Positions 37,208 through 47,114 of a DNA stretch of 64,000 nt are shown one piece after another (the first letter of the stretch is position 1; the number at the start of each line of letters is the position of its first letter). The DNA is from Mycobacterium kubicae (lineage in GTDB: Bacteria; Actinomycetota; Actinomycetes; Mycobacteriales; Mycobacteriaceae): the NCBI RefSeq assembly GCF_015689175.1, contig NZ_CP065047.1, forward strand, positions 1,922,001-1,986,000. The letters run 5' to 3'. The position numbers and the translations under genes were made by a program. The notes under the pieces were generated by a model. That model saw only the letters and a program-made list of their open reading frames with translations. It searched no databases and was not told the origin of the DNA.

Positions 37208-38338
37208 TCAGCGCCTGAACACAATCAGTGGAATGCCCACCTCGACCGCGGTGGCCGCACCGTGAAACCCGATGAGGCGTGCCGATTCCGGCGGTTCGTG
37301 CGCAGTTGCCAGCACCGCCGCATCCGACGTGCAGGTGACGACGACATCTCCGATTCGGTCCAGGTGACGAGGGTCCACGGGCCCGAACCAGCCCGCTGCC
37401 ACCGCGTCGTCGCGGCTGCGGACGTCGGCCCACCCGGCGAGCAGTTCGGTCCAGGTCGCCCGCACGTCAGCGAACGCGCCCGGCCGGGTGTGCAGGTAGC
37501 GCACCCGCGGTTCGCCGGCGACCACCCGGATACCGGCCGTCAGCCGCGGGTCGGCGTCCAGATCGATGCGGGCGTTCGCCGGAACGTTGAGCCCGCCGTG
37601 GTCGGCGGTCACCAGCAGGGCCGCGCTGGGGGGCAGCGCCTCGACAAGTTTGGTCAGCAGGGCGTCGACCCGCGTCGCCGCCTCGTGCCACTGTTGCGAG
37701 CCGATGCCGAACACGTGCGCCGCGGTGTCCAGGTCGGCTGTGTAGCCGTAGACCAACCCCGGTCCCATGGCGATCTCATCGGCCAGCCGTTGGGGATAGT
37801 CCTCGGCCGCATTGGTCGGACGGAATTGCGCACCCCGATAGGCCGCGGCGGTCAACCCGCTGCCGATGAACCACTCCGGCAGCACGGCGCGGGCGGCGAC
37901 GCCGGCGTGGGCGAGCCGCTCGAACCAGGTTGGTAGCGGCTGCCATTGGTCGTGTGGCGGGTCGTCGCGCCACCGAATGTGGTTGAGCACCCGGTCGGTC
38001 CCGGGAACGTTGACGGTGAAGCCCAGGATGCCGTGTTGGCCGGGCAGTGCGCCGGTGCCCAGTGACACCAAGCTGGTCGGTGTGGTCGATGGAAAGGTGC
38101 AGTCGAGCGGTTGAGCCTGTCCGACCTCGCCGTTGCGCACCGCGGCGAGCAACGGCGCGTCGGCGGCCAGTTGCGGTAACAGGTGCCAGCCCAGCCCGTC
38201 CACCAGAACCACCGCCACCCGGTCCACCTCACCGGTCCACTCCGCCAATCCCAGCCGGTCGGCCGCGCCGGGCACATGAAGCAGCGCCGAGGCCGCGGGC
38301 AGCACGTCGCATATCGACTTGGGCGCTGCACCGGGCAT
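37208..38338 (-). CDS. Type I phosphodiesterase / alkaline phosphatase superfamily protein
   Basis: The product (376 aa) has the alkaline phosphatase superfamily pattern: VAVVLVDGLGWHLLPQ (first metal Asp), FPSTTPTSLVSLGTGALPGQHGILGFTV (nucleophile Thr in the TPTS region), VYGYTADLDTAAHVFG (Asp and His) and LLVTADHGGLNVP (DHG). No signal peptide or membrane helix is seen, so it may act in the cytosol. Relatives include nucleotide pyrophosphatases and phosphonoacetate hydrolases. It lies 47 bases past the original end of nicT on the same strand and could share its mRNA. Substrate unknown. Confidence 0.82.
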   Translation of the reverse strand: MPGAAPKSICDVLPAASALLHVPGAADRLGLAEWTGEVDRVAVVLVDGLGWHLLPQLAADAPLLAAVRNGEVGQAQPLDCTFPSTTPTSLVSLGTGALPGQHGILGFTVNVPGTDRVLNHIRWRDDPPHDQWQPLPTWFERLAHAGVAARAVLPEWFIGSGLTAAAYRGAQFRPTNAAEDYPQRLADEIAMGPGLVYGYTADLDTAAHVFGIGSQQWHEAATRVDALLTKLVEALPPSAALLVTADHGGLNVPANARIDLDADPRLTAGIRVVAGEPRVRYLHTRPGAFADVRATWTELLAGWADVRSRDDAVAAGWFGPVDPRHLDRIGDVVVTCTSDAAVLATAHEPPESARLIGFHGAATAVEVGIPLIVFRR

Positions 38339-38385
38339 GGGGTCAGTTTGACGGACTAACTAGATGTGCGCCAGCGGGCGCGCTG

Positions 38386-38553
38386 TCAACTGACTGGTTC
38401 AGTAGCCGGAGTCCACTTGTCTTCGATTCGGCCGTAGCGCCATACCAGGACGGCGACGAGCCAGGCGACAATGAACATCCCGACGACCACGAAGCCGACC
38501 GTGTTGAGGTCGAGCCCGCCCAACCAGCTCCAGAACGGGCCGTGCCATCCGAG
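38386..38553 (-). other. Detached in-frame C-terminal segment of nicT
   Basis: After the TAA at 38556-38554 the same frame continues for 55 codons to a TGA at 38386: LGWHGPFWSWLGGLDLNTVGF, then VVVGMFIVAWLVAVLVWRYGRIEDKW. This is the last conserved membrane helix and tail of NicT-type permeases, with no frameshift. There is no evident separate start. Confidence 0.8.
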
Positions 38554-39522
38554 TTAGTCGGCGAACAGGCCGAGTAATTCCACGCTGCCGATGAGCAGCG
38601 CGACCGCCACCGACAGCCCGGTGATGGTGATGTTGTAGTAGATCTTGCGCACCGGGTTGGAGAATGCGCAGCCATAGGCGAAGTTCATGAATGAGCCGTC
38701 GATGGTGTCCAACAGGCACATGCCGGCGGTGAACAGCACGGGCATACACAAAATCGCATACCAGGGCAGACCGGCCGCCGCGCTGCTGCCGGCCAACACC
38801 AAGAGCGCGATCTCGGTGGCGGTGTCGAACCCGAGCCCGAACAGCAGGCCGATCGGGTACATGTGCCACGACCGGGTGATGGATTGGGTAAACCGGCCCA
38901 CGAAGCGATTGATCAGACCGCGGTTGCGCAGCTGCTGCTCCAGTTGAGCGCCGTCGATGTCGGCGTCGTAATCGCCGCGGCGCAACCGGGCGAACACGCG
39001 CAGGATGCCGACCAGGACGATGACGTTGAGGATGGCAATGACGTACAAGAACACACCGGAGATGCTGGTGCCGATCAGCCCCGTGTAGTGGTGCAGGGAC
39101 GACGAGTCGTCTTCGACCGGCCCGACGATGGTCTTCAGCCCGCTGGCCAGCAGCGCGGCCAGACCGAACACCACGGTCGAGTGGCCCAGCGAGAAGAAGA
39201 ATCCCACACTCAAGGGCCGCTGGCCGTCGCTCATCAGCTTGCGGGTGGTGTTGTCGATGGCGGCGATGTGGTCGGCATCGAACGCGTGCCGCAAGCCCAG
39301 CGTGTATGCGGTGAGCCCGACGCCGAACCCAAACGCCTTGCCGCCCAGGTTCAGACCGGCCGGGTCCACCACCAGCACCAGGGTGAGCCAGCCGATGAGG
39401 TGCAGCGTCGCGATCACGGCCAGCATCAGCCCCAGCCGCCCCCACTCCGAGGCCGACAGGGCAGCGCTGAGCCGAGTTCGCAACCCCCGCCCGTCGCGGC
39501 GGTCCAGCTCAGTGCTGGCCAT
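38554..39522 (-). CDS. nicT: Nickel/cobalt permease NicT, truncated by an in-frame stop
   Basis: The product (322 aa) is a NiCoT-family transporter. The signature in the second helix is RHAFDADHIAAIDNTTRKLM, and the others are GFFFSLGHSTVVF, LLFGLGFDTATEIALL and LDTIDGSFMNFAYGCAF. These metal-selectivity motifs are intact and seven membrane helices remain. The TAA at 38556-38554 follows VELLGLFAD, where homologues (about 370 aa) continue through one more helix; that remainder is still in frame to 38386. A perfect 7-1-7 palindrome lies between this gene and the divergent Fur-family gene. Activity of the shortened form is uncertain. Confidence 0.85.
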   Translation of the reverse strand: MASTELDRRDGRGLRTRLSAALSASEWGRLGLMLAVIATLHLIGWLTLVLVVDPAGLNLGGKAFGFGVGLTAYTLGLRHAFDADHIAAIDNTTRKLMSDGQRPLSVGFFFSLGHSTVVFGLAALLASGLKTIVGPVEDDSSSLHHYTGLIGTSISGVFLYVIAILNVIVLVGILRVFARLRRGDYDADIDGAQLEQQLRNRGLINRFVGRFTQSITRSWHMYPIGLLFGLGFDTATEIALLVLAGSSAAAGLPWYAILCMPVLFTAGMCLLDTIDGSFMNFAYGCAFSNPVRKIYYNITITGLSVAVALLIGSVELLGLFAD

Positions 39523-39584
39523 TCATGTCCCTTCCGCACGGGCAGACGCAATGGTCCCGACTGTAGGGTCGGCTTCTGGTGCGA

Positions 39585-39599
39585 TGCAAGTGACTTGCA
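39585..39599. promoter_or_regulatory. Candidate Nur/Fur-type operator between nicT and the Fur-family gene
   Basis: TGCAAGT-G-ACTTGCA is a perfect 7-1-7 inverted repeat, 63 bases before the nicT start and 62 before the Fur-family start. The Streptomyces nickel regulator Nur binds TTGCAA-N5-TTGCAA-like sites, which this resembles (GCAA-N5-TTGC). Function inferred. Confidence 0.6.
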
Positions 39600-39660
39600 G
39601 GAACGCCCGGTAGTCGCGGTTGCGTTGCCAATCCGGCGAGTCTGGCGCGACACTGAAGCG

Positions 39661-40194
39661 GTGACACCTAAGCCGTCGGGCTTGGACCCGGCGGTCACCG
39701 AACGGTTCGGCGAGATGCTCCGCGCGCGTGGGCTCCGCCGGATGCCGTCGCGGATTCAGGTGCTGGCGGTGCTCGAGCCGGTGAACGGGCACCTATCGGT
39801 GGCCGAGATCTCGCACCGCCTGCCCACCTTCCTGCCTCCAGGCGTGTCGCCACCGGACCTGGCGACCATCTACCGCACCGTGACCACGTTGGTCGACGAG
39901 GGTGTGTTGCACGCGTTGACCTTGGACGGCGGCGTCACCACTTATGGAATGACGACCGCGCCCCATCATCACGCGGTGTGCACCCAATGCGGTGCCGTCA
40001 TCGAAGTGCCAGCGCAGCAACTCAGTTCGGCGCTCAGCCACGCGATGACCGGCAGCTCGTTCGCGCTGTCGGAGCAGGGCGGTCTGACGCTGCGCGGCCT
40101 GTGCCCGGCATGTCAGGACAACGTGCAGAACCTCGACGACCTCACCGATCCGCATCCGCCCCGGCGGCGCGATCCCCGCCAGCGCCGACGCTGA
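39661..40194 (+). CDS. Fur-family metalloregulator (Nur-like)
   Basis: The product (177 aa) has the Fur winged helix (RGLRRMPSRIQVLAVLEPVNGHLSVAEISHRLP, DLATIYRTVTTLVDEGVLH) and a dimerisation domain with the metal cluster APHHHAVCTQCG and a second pair CPAC near residue 153. The paired CxxC motifs hold structural zinc. GTG 39661 is chosen because similarity starts just after it; no clear ribosome site precedes it. Its position opposite a nickel/cobalt permease with a shared palindrome points to nickel or cobalt sensing. It could instead sense zinc. It is convergent with mtr with a two-base gap. Confidence 0.87.
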   Translation: MTPKPSGLDPAVTERFGEMLRARGLRRMPSRIQVLAVLEPVNGHLSVAEISHRLPTFLPPGVSPPDLATIYRTVTTLVDEGVLHALTLDGGVTTYGMTTAPHHHAVCTQCGAVIEVPAQQLSSALSHAMTGSSFALSEQGGLTLRGLCPACQDNVQNLDDLTDPHPPRRRDPRQRRR

Positions 40195-40196
40195 CC

Positions 40197-41576
40197 TCAG
40201 CGCAGGCCCAGCAGTGCGTTCTCGATCACCTCGGACAGCGCCGGGTGAATCCAGTACTGGCCGCGAGCCATTTGCTGGGCGGGCAGGCCGAAGCTCATCG
40301 CCTGAATCAGGGGTTGGATGATCGACGAGGCCTGGTAACCCATGATGTGGGCGCCCAGCAGCAAACCAGTGCTGCGGTCAGCGATCAGCTTTACAGTGCC
40401 GGTGCTGTCTTCCATCGCCCACCCGTAGGCGACGTCTCCGTATTCTTGGATGGCAACCGCAATGTCGTGTCCTTGTGCCAGCGCTTGGTTTTCGGTCAGA
40501 CCCACACTGGCCAGCTGTGGATCGGTGAACACCGCCGACGGCACATAGCGGTGGTCGGTGACGGCCATGGATCCGGTGTCGTCCCAGTCGCACAACAGGT
40601 TCTGTTGCACGACGCGGGCCTCGTGATTGGCGACATGCTTGAGCTGATATGGCGACGAGACGTCGCCGAGGGCGAAAACTCCTCTGGCTGAAGTCCTCTG
40701 GTATTCGTCGACCACCACCCGGCCGTCCTCGACCTGCACGCCGGCTTCCGGAGCGTCGATGCGGTCGGCGTTGGACACCCGGCCCGTCGCCACCAGCAGC
40801 AGATCGGCGTCGATCGAGGACCCGTCGTCCAGTTCCAGTACCACGCCCGGGCCCTGGTTCTCGGCGTGTACCACGTTGCGTTGACTGTGCAATTCCCATT
40901 TTTTGGCGGCGATGCGGGTGAACCGTTCGCAGATGGTGTCGTCGATGTGTTTGAGCAGGGTGCCGCCGCGCATGACGATGGTGACGCGCACGCCCAGGGC
41001 AGAGAAGATGTGCGCGAATTCGGCTGCCACGAAACCACTCCCGACTATCGCCAGATGCTCGGGCAGGTCGCTGATCCGCATGATGGTGTCGCTGGTGTGG
41101 TAGTCGACCCCGCAGTCCTGGATGGCCGGAGGGATGACCGGGCGCGATCCCGCCGCGATGACCACCTGGTCGGCGGTGAACTCGTCGCCGTCGTCGGTCC
41201 GTAACAGGTAGCGCCCGTCGGATTGCACGGGGCCGAACCGCGTGTGTTGGTGGTAGACGTCAACATTGGGCAATGAACGGCGGTAAGTCTCGCCGCTGGC
41301 CGCGATCGGGTCGATTCGCCCGAAGACCCGCGACACGACGTCATCCCAGCGCACGCCGTCGATGTGCGCGTCGACGCCGTACTTCGCCGCTTCCCGGACG
41401 GTTTTGGCGACCTCGGCGGCATAGACGAACATCTTCGTCGGGATGCAGCCGACATTGAGGCAGGTGCCGCCGAACGTGCCCTGCTCGCAGATCGCCACCC
41501 GCTTGTCCGCGTAGCGTTCGTTCACAATGGTGTTGCCGGAACCGGTTCCGATGATGGCGATGTCATAGGTTTCCAT
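40197..41576 (-). CDS. mtr: Mycothione reductase
   Basis: The product (459 aa, same as Rv2855) reduces mycothiol disulfide with NADPH and FAD. FAD motif IIGTGSGN at residues 8-15, redox pair Cys39/Cys44 (GGTCLNVGC), second dinucleotide motif IVGSGFVAAEFAHIF, FALGDVSSPYQLKHVANHEARVV and C-terminal catalytic His-Glu in WIHPALSEVIENAL. I start it at METYDIA (ATG 41576). It is 11 bases downstream of the hydrolase gene and presumably cotranscribed. It is diagnostic of mycothiol-producing actinobacteria. Confidence 0.96.
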   Translation of the reverse strand: METYDIAIIGTGSGNTIVNERYADKRVAICEQGTFGGTCLNVGCIPTKMFVYAAEVAKTVREAAKYGVDAHIDGVRWDDVVSRVFGRIDPIAASGETYRRSLPNVDVYHQHTRFGPVQSDGRYLLRTDDGDEFTADQVVIAAGSRPVIPPAIQDCGVDYHTSDTIMRISDLPEHLAIVGSGFVAAEFAHIFSALGVRVTIVMRGGTLLKHIDDTICERFTRIAAKKWELHSQRNVVHAENQGPGVVLELDDGSSIDADLLLVATGRVSNADRIDAPEAGVQVEDGRVVVDEYQRTSARGVFALGDVSSPYQLKHVANHEARVVQQNLLCDWDDTGSMAVTDHRYVPSAVFTDPQLASVGLTENQALAQGHDIAVAIQEYGDVAYGWAMEDSTGTVKLIADRSTGLLLGAHIMGYQASSIIQPLIQAMSFGLPAQQMARGQYWIHPALSEVIENALLGLR

Positions 41577-41587
41577 GTGCGGGCCGT

Positions 41588-42598
41588 TCACCCTTTCCGT
41601 GACGATGCCGAGGCGTCGGTGTCAGTGCTCAGGTAGTCAGTCAGCCACCGGTCCAGCTCGCGATACGCGGTGTGGCGCGGTGCTGCCAGCGACAAGAACA
41701 CGTCGTGCTTGGCGTCCACCACCGGAACCATGTTGCTGCGGTTGCCGATACACCCGGCCCATCGGGCGATCTGAGTTACATCGAGGACCGCGTCGCCACA
41801 CTGCAGGGCTTGTGGCCCGGCGTCCTCGGAGACGGTGTGATCCGACCGCAGGATCAGGTTGGGCACACCGACATCCAGGCCACGATGCAGCCGCGCCTGG
41901 CCGCGGCGCACGGCATGCAGCCACCCGAAGGTAACCGGAAAGCCGCCCAATGGTTTCCACTGCAGGTTGTAGTCGAACTCGCCGTGGTAGTCGCGGTGCA
42001 GGCTGGATCCATAACCGCCGTTGCCGCCGGCTCGGGCTATCCCTTTGGTGCGCACCCGGGACATCGCGGCGATCATGGCCGACGTGACGCCCAGGCGCAG
42101 GATCGCCGGCCCCTGCAAGTCCAGGAACGGACTGTTCAGGACTAGACCGCGCACGCCCATGTCGTCGGTGGCGCCGCGCCGCCGCAACCGGTCCAGCCAC
42201 AGCGACACGATCAGGCCACCCGCCGAGTGGCCGTACACCAGTGTCTTGACCGAGCGGCCCTGCGCGCAGATCAGCGAGAGGGCTTCGTCCAGTTCGGCGT
42301 CATAGCAGGCCAGGTTGGTGGTGAAGTGAGGCGTGTGCTCGGGGCGCCGCGAGCGACCGCACTTGCGCAGGTCCAACGCGTAGAAGTCGAAGCCGCGGCT
42401 GGCGAAGTGATCGGCCAGCGCGGTGTTGAAGAAGTAATCGGTGTAACCATGGACCGCCAACACCGCGTTGGCGGCCGCCGCGGCTTCCCCGCGCCGGATC
42501 AGGGTGGCGACGACGTCTCCCTCGCCGTCGGGATCCGGCCCCAGTGGGATCGTGTACTGCCAATAGCCGGGCAGCACATCGGGCACCCAGCCAGTCAC
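41588..42598 (-). CDS. Alpha/beta hydrolase (serine-aminopeptidase/monoacylglycerol lipase-like)
   Basis: The product (336 aa) matches Rv2854. It has the oxyanion strand VLAVHGYTDYFFNTAL, the nucleophile elbow VYGHSAGGLIVSLWLDRL and a C-terminal DAKHDVFLS with the catalytic His. The PEHTPHFTTNLACYDAELDEAL segment is typical of Hydrolase_4 proteins. There is no signal peptide. The gene lies directly upstream of mtr; any functional link to mycothiol is speculation. It is divergent from mqo. Confidence 0.88.
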   Translation of the reverse strand: MTGWVPDVLPGYWQYTIPLGPDPDGEGDVVATLIRRGEAAAAANAVLAVHGYTDYFFNTALADHFASRGFDFYALDLRKCGRSRRPEHTPHFTTNLACYDAELDEALSLICAQGRSVKTLVYGHSAGGLIVSLWLDRLRRRGATDDMGVRGLVLNSPFLDLQGPAILRLGVTSAMIAAMSRVRTKGIARAGGNGGYGSSLHRDYHGEFDYNLQWKPLGGFPVTFGWLHAVRRGQARLHRGLDVGVPNLILRSDHTVSEDAGPQALQCGDAVLDVTQIARWAGCIGNRSNMVPVVDAKHDVFLSLAAPRHTAYRELDRWLTDYLSTDTDASASSRKG

Positions 42599-42682
42599 CA
42601 GGCCAGCTTAGTCGGCGCGGCGCGAGGCCGGGCGCGACCGGGATAACCTGGGACACACCCGAGGGAAGGAACCATCGATCCG

Positions 42683-44170
42683 GTGTCGAACCGAGCCAGG
42701 ACCGCTGACGTCGTGCTGGTGGGCGCCGGAATCATGAGCGCCACACTGGCCGCGTTGCTGCGGCGGCTGGAGCCGGACTGGACCATCACCGTGATCGAGC
42801 GGCTGGACGCCGTCGGCGCCGAGAGCAGCGGCCCGTGGAACAACGCCGGCACCGGCCACTCGGCGCTGTGCGAACTCAACTACACCCCGCAGCGGGCAGA
42901 CGGCTCGATCGACATCACCAAAGCCGTCGCCATCAACGAACAGTTCCAGGTCACCCGCCAATTCTGGGCCTACGCCGCAGAGACCGGCATCGTGACCGAC
43001 GTGCGCGCCTTCCTCCATCCGATCCCGCACGCCAGCTTCGTGCACGGCGCGGCCGGAGTGGACTACCTGCGACGGCGCCGCGACGCGCTGGCGCACAACC
43101 CGCTGTTCGCCGGCACGGAGTTCATCGACGACGCCGACGAGTTCGCCCGCCGGCTGCCGTTCATGGCCACCCACCGCGACTTCTCCGAGCCGGTCGCGCT
43201 GAACTGGGCCGCCGACGGCACGGACGTCGACTTCGGCGCCCTGGCCAAGCAGCTCATCGGTTACGCCGTGCGCAACGGCACGACCACGCGGTTCGGGCAC
43301 GAAGTGCGCGGCCTGTCGCGGCGGTCGGACGGCGGATGGACGCTGAACATCCGCAATCGTCGTACCGGCGAGAGGGACAAGCTCGAGGCCAGATTCGTTT
43401 TCGTCGGCGCGGGGGGTGACGCGCTGCCGCTGCTGCAGAAGTCCGGCATCAGGGAGGTCAGGGGCTTCGCCGGGTTCCCGATCGGCGGACGGTTCCTGCG
43501 CAGCGCCAACCCGGCACTCACCGCGGCACACCACGCCAAGGTCTACGGCGTCCCCGCGCCGGGAGCGCCGCCGCTCGGTGCGCTGCACCTAGACCAGCGC
43601 TTCGTCAACGGCAAACCATGGCTGGTTTTCGGGCCGTACGCCGGCTGGTCACCGAAGTTCTTGAAGCACGGCCATTTCAGCGATCTGGCCCGATCGATCA
43701 AGCCGCACAATGCGGTGTCCATGCTCGGCGTGGGCGCCACCGAGTTGACCCTGCTGAACTATCTGCTGGGTCAGCTGCGGCTCTCCAAGGCCGACCGGGT
43801 TCGCGCACTGCGCGAATTCGCCCCCAGCGCACGCGATTCCGACTGGGAACTGACGATAGCGGGTCAACGGGTGCAGGTGATTCGGCGCGACAACCGCAGG
43901 GGCGGAGTGCTCGAATTCAGCACCACGCTGGTCGGTGACGCCGACGGCAGCATCATCGGCCTGCTGGGCGGCTCGCCGGGCGCATCCACCGCCGTGCCGA
44001 TCATGCTCGACGTGCTACAGCGGTGCTTCGGTCACCGATACCAGTCCTGGCTGCCGACGCTCAAGGAGATGGTGCCGTCACTCGGCGCCCAACTGTCCGG
44101 AGAGCCAGCGCTTTACGAAGAGGTGCGGTCGTGGAGTGCCAAGGCCCTGCAATTGGGTGTGGCCTCATGA
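42683..44170 (+). CDS. mqo: Malate:quinone oxidoreductase
   Basis: The product (495 aa) oxidises malate to oxaloacetate and reduces quinone at the membrane. FAD motif [22 protein letters not shown] at about 10-31; then [28 protein letters not shown] and [33 protein letters not shown]. It starts at GTG 42683 with a GAGGGAAGGA ribosome site, and a TAACCT -10 at 42644-42649. The next gene (GNAT) overlaps its stop as ATGA. This starts the run of coupled genes reaching cysG. Confidence 0.95.
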   Translation: MSNRARTADVVLVGAGIMSATLAALLRRLEPDWTITVIERLDAVGAESSGPWNNAGTGHSALCELNYTPQRADGSIDITKAVAINEQFQVTRQFWAYAAETGIVTDVRAFLHPIPHASFVHGAAGVDYLRRRRDALAHNPLFAGTEFIDDADEFARRLPFMATHRDFSEPVALNWAADGTDVDFGALAKQLIGYAVRNGTTTRFGHEVRGLSRRSDGGWTLNIRNRRTGERDKLEARFVFVGAGGDALPLLQKSGIREVRGFAGFPIGGRFLRSANPALTAAHHAKVYGVPAPGAPPLGALHLDQRFVNGKPWLVFGPYAGWSPKFLKHGHFSDLARSIKPHNAVSMLGVGATELTLLNYLLGQLRLSKADRVRALREFAPSARDSDWELTIAGQRVQVIRRDNRRGGVLEFSTTLVGDADGSIIGLLGGSPGASTAVPIMLDVLQRCFGHRYQSWLPTLKEMVPSLGAQLSGEPALYEEVRSWSAKALQLGVAS

Positions 44171-44637
44171 CCGAAGCCCTGCGCCGCGTCTGGGCCAAAG
44201 ACCTTGCCGCGCAGACACTGTACGAGTTGCTGAAATTGAGGGTAGAGGTGTTCGTAGTGGAACAGGCTTGCCCGTATCCCGAACTCGACGGCCGCGACCT
44301 GCTCGCCGAAACGCGGCACTTCTGGCTGGAAACACCCGAGGGTGAGGTCATTTGCACCCTTCGGCTGATGGAGGAACACCCCGGTGGGGAGAAGGCGTTT
44401 CGCCTGGGCCGGCTGTGCACCAAGCGCAGCGCGCGCGGACAGGGCCATGCCACCCGGTTACTGCGCGCGGCGCTGGCCGAGGTAGGCGACTACCCGTGCC
44501 GCATCGACGCGCAAACCTATCTCGCCGACATGTACGCCCAGCACGGGTTCGTCCGCGACGGCGACGACTTCCTGGACGACGGCGTTCCGCACATGCCGAT
44601 GGTGCGGCCAGGGTCAGGTCAGGCGGGTCAGCGGTGA
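44167..44637 (+). CDS. ElaA-type GNAT acetyltransferase
   Basis: The product (156 aa, same as Rv2851c) is a single GNAT domain: [27 protein letters not shown] at the start, [32 protein letters not shown] for acetyl-CoA and [24 protein letters not shown]. The ElaA substrate is unknown. Its ATG overlaps the mqo stop and its TGA overlaps the chelatase GTG, both by four bases, so it is translationally coupled on both sides. Confidence 0.9.
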   Translation: MTEALRRVWAKDLAAQTLYELLKLRVEVFVVEQACPYPELDGRDLLAETRHFWLETPEGEVICTLRLMEEHPGGEKAFRLGRLCTKRSARGQGHATRLLRAALAEVGDYPCRIDAQTYLADMYAQHGFVRDGDDFLDDGVPHMPMVRPGSGQAGQR

Positions 44638-46478
44638 AGCCGTATCCGTTCAGTGCCATCGTCGGACATGACCAGCTCCGGCTGGCCTTGCTGCTGTGCG
44701 CCATTCGCCCCGAGATCGGCGGAGCCCTCATCCGCGGGGAGAAGGGCACCGCCAAGTCGACGGCCGTACGAGGCCTGGCGGCGCTGCTGTCCTCGGCCAC
44801 CGGCGGCCCCGGGACCGGCTTGGTCGAGATGCCGCTGGGCGCCACCGAGGACCGGGTGGTCGGCTCGCTGGACCTGCAGCGGGTGCTGACCGACGGGGAG
44901 CACGCGTTCTCACCCGGGCTGCTGGCCCGCGCCCACGGCGGGGTGCTGTACGTGGACGAGGTGAACCTGCTGCACGACCACCTCGTCGACATATTGCTCG
45001 ACGCGGCCGCAATGGGGCGGGTGCATATCGAACGCGACGGCATTTCGCACTCGCACGAGGCGCGATTCGTGTTGATCGGGACCATGAACCCCGAAGAAGG
45101 CGAGTTGCGTCCCCAGCTGCTCGACCGGTTCGGTCTGACCGTCGACGTGCAGGCGTCCCGCGACGTCGACGTGCGGGTGCAGGTGATCAAGCAGCGGATG
45201 GCGTACGAGGTCGACCCCGACGGGTTCGCCGAACGCTATGCCCCAGCGGACGCCGAACTGGCCCGCCGCATCGCCGCGGCGCGGGCGGTCGTCGACGACG
45301 TCACGTTGCCCGACAACGAATTACGCCGCATCGCGGCATTGTGCGCCGCCTTCGACGTCGACGGTATGCGAGCCGACTTGGTGGTGGCTCGCACCGCGGC
45401 CGCGCACGCCGCCTGGCGCGGCGCGGATACCGTCGCCGAACAAGACATTCGGGTGGCCGCGGAGCTGGCGCTGCCGCACCGGCGTCGCCGCGACCCGTTC
45501 GATGACCCCGGCATCGACCCCAAGGAACTCGATGAGGCGCTGGCCCAGGCCGGCGCCGACGCACCGGGCGATCCCGACCCCGACCCCGACCCGCCCGGCG
45601 GTAACGGCCAAGCTGCCAATGATGCTGCGCCGCCTCATGAGTCGAGCTCGGCGGCCACGCCGCAACCACCCAAACCCAGTGCGCCGCCGTCGAAGACGTT
45701 TCGCACCCGCGCGCTCACCGTTCCCGGGGTGGGAGAGGGTGCCCCCGGTCGACGATCCCGCGCGCGCAACACCTCCGGCAGCGTCGTCGCGGCCGCCGAT
45801 GCCGGCGATCCCGCGGCACACGGAGTGCACCTGTTCGCCACCGTGTTGTCCGCGGCGGAAAACGCCAGGGGCGCAGGACGGTTGCATCTTAGTCCCGATG
45901 ACGTTCGCCGCGCGGTGCGCGAAGGACGCGAGGGCAACCTGGTCATCTTCGTCGTCGACGCGTCCGGATCGATGGCCGCCCGAGATCGCATGGCCGCGGT
46001 GGGCGGCGCCACCATGTCGCTGTTGCGCGACGCCTATCAGCGGCGCGACAAGGTCGCGGTGATCACCTTCCGTCAGCACGAGGCCCGGGTCACTTTGCCG
46101 CCTACCTCGTCGGCGCATATCGCCAGCCGGCGGCTGGCCCGATTCGACACCGGCGGCAGGACCCCACTGGCCGAGGGGCTACTGGCCGCCCGCGAACTCG
46201 TGCTACGGGAACGGGTGCGTGACCGGGCCCGGCGCCCACTGGTGGTGGTACTGACCGACGGGCGCGCCACCGCCGGTGCGGACCCGGTGCGGCGCAGCCG
46301 AATGGCGGCGGCGCGGTTGGCCGCCGAAGGCGTGGCCGCGGTGGTGGTCGACTGCGAAACCTCCTATGTCCGTTTGGGGTTGGCCGGCGAGCTAGCCGCA
46401 AAGCTCGGGGCCCCGGTCTTGCGCCTGGAACAGTTGCACGCCGATCACCTCACGCACGCCGTGCGCAGCGTGGCATGA
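44634..46478 (+). CDS. Putative metallochelatase, fused BchI-like AAA+ and BchD-like VWA subunits
   Basis: The product (614 aa) combines an AAA+ ATPase (about 1-320; Walker [14 protein letters not shown], Walker [13 protein letters not shown], sensor [24 protein letters not shown]), an acidic Pro-rich linker (about 300-350, with [11 protein letters not shown]) and a C-terminal VWA domain with a MIDAS motif [13 protein letters not shown] and [11 protein letters not shown]. This resembles Rv2850c, called a magnesium chelatase. As mycobacteria make no chlorophyll, a role in cobalt insertion is inferred from cobO, cobB and cysG immediately downstream. CobN is not in the window. Confidence 0.88.
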   Translation: MKPYPFSAIVGHDQLRLALLLCAIRPEIGGALIRGEKGTAKSTAVRGLAALLSSATGGPGTGLVEMPLGATEDRVVGSLDLQRVLTDGEHAFSPGLLARAHGGVLYVDEVNLLHDHLVDILLDAAAMGRVHIERDGISHSHEARFVLIGTMNPEEGELRPQLLDRFGLTVDVQASRDVDVRVQVIKQRMAYEVDPDGFAERYAPADAELARRIAAARAVVDDVTLPDNELRRIAALCAAFDVDGMRADLVVARTAAAHAAWRGADTVAEQDIRVAAELALPHRRRRDPFDDPGIDPKELDEALAQAGADAPGDPDPDPDPPGGNGQAANDAAPPHESSSAATPQPPKPSAPPSKTFRTRALTVPGVGEGAPGRRSRARNTSGSVVAAADAGDPAAHGVHLFATVLSAAENARGAGRLHLSPDDVRRAVREGREGNLVIFVVDASGSMAARDRMAAVGGATMSLLRDAYQRRDKVAVITFRQHEARVTLPPTSSAHIASRRLARFDTGGRTPLAEGLLAARELVLRERVRDRARRPLVVVLTDGRATAGADPVRRSRMAAARLAAEGVAAVVVDCETSYVRLGLAGELAAKLGAPVLRLEQLHADHLTHAVRSVA

Positions 46479-46499
46479 GCGACCAACAGGTAACCGCCT

Positions 46500-47114
46500 A
46501 TGCCACAAGGTAATCCACTACAAGTGCCTGACGACGGCTTGACCACCCGGGCCCGGCGCAACACGCCGGTGCTGGCCGTCCACACCGGTGCCGGCAAGGG
46601 CAAATCGACGGCGGCGTTCGGTATGGCCTTGCGGGCGTGGAACATCGGGCTCAACGTCGCGGTGTTCCAGTTCGTCAAGAGCGCGAAGTGGAAAGTGGGT
46701 GAGGAGGCGGTGTTCGGGCGCCTCGGGAGCCTGCACGACGAACACGGCGTCGGCGGAGCAGTCGAATGGCACAAGATGGGTGCGGGCTGGTCGTGGTCGC
46801 GCAAGACCGGCAGCGACGCCGACCACGCCGCCGCGGCCGCTGACGGCTGGACCGAGATCAAGCGCCGACTGGCCGCCCAACGCCACGACTTCTATGTGCT
46901 GGACGAATTCACCTATCCGCTCAAGTGGGGCTGGGTCGACCTCGACGATGTGGTCGCCGCGCTGGCGTCGCGGCCCGGGTACCAGCATGTGGTGATCACC
47001 GGCCGCGACGCGCCCCCGCAGTTGCTCGAGGCCGCCGACCTGGTCACCGAGATGACCAAGGTCAAGCACCCGATGGATGTGGGGCGCAAGGGCCAGAAGG
47101 GCATCGAGTGGTAA
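46500..47114 (+). CDS. cobO: Cob(I)yrinic acid a,c-diamide adenosyltransferase
   Basis: The product (204 aa) adds the adenosyl group to the cobalt of corrinoids. Blocks: LAVHTGAGKGKSTAAFGMALRAW (P-loop near residues 27-34), VAVFQFVKSAKWKVGE, YVLDEFTYPLKWGWVD and VVITGRDAPPQLLEAADLVTEMTKVKHP. The length is standard for CobA/CobO. It follows the chelatase by 21 bases and overlaps cobB by seven. Confidence 0.96.
   Translation: MPQGNPLQVPDDGLTTRARRNTPVLAVHTGAGKGKSTAAFGMALRAWNIGLNVAVFQFVKSAKWKVGEEAVFGRLGSLHDEHGVGGAVEWHKMGAGWSWSRKTGSDADHAAAAADGWTEIKRRLAAQRHDFYVLDEFTYPLKWGWVDLDDVVAALASRPGYQHVVITGRDAPPQLLEAADLVTEMTKVKHPMDVGRKGQKGIEW

Noticed and set aside
38399..39445. An open frame overlapping nicT in another frame
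   Set aside because: It is Arg/Gly-rich with no membrane helices, while the 38554-39522 frame has the NiCoT signatures. It does pass the TAA, which is why it could mislead.
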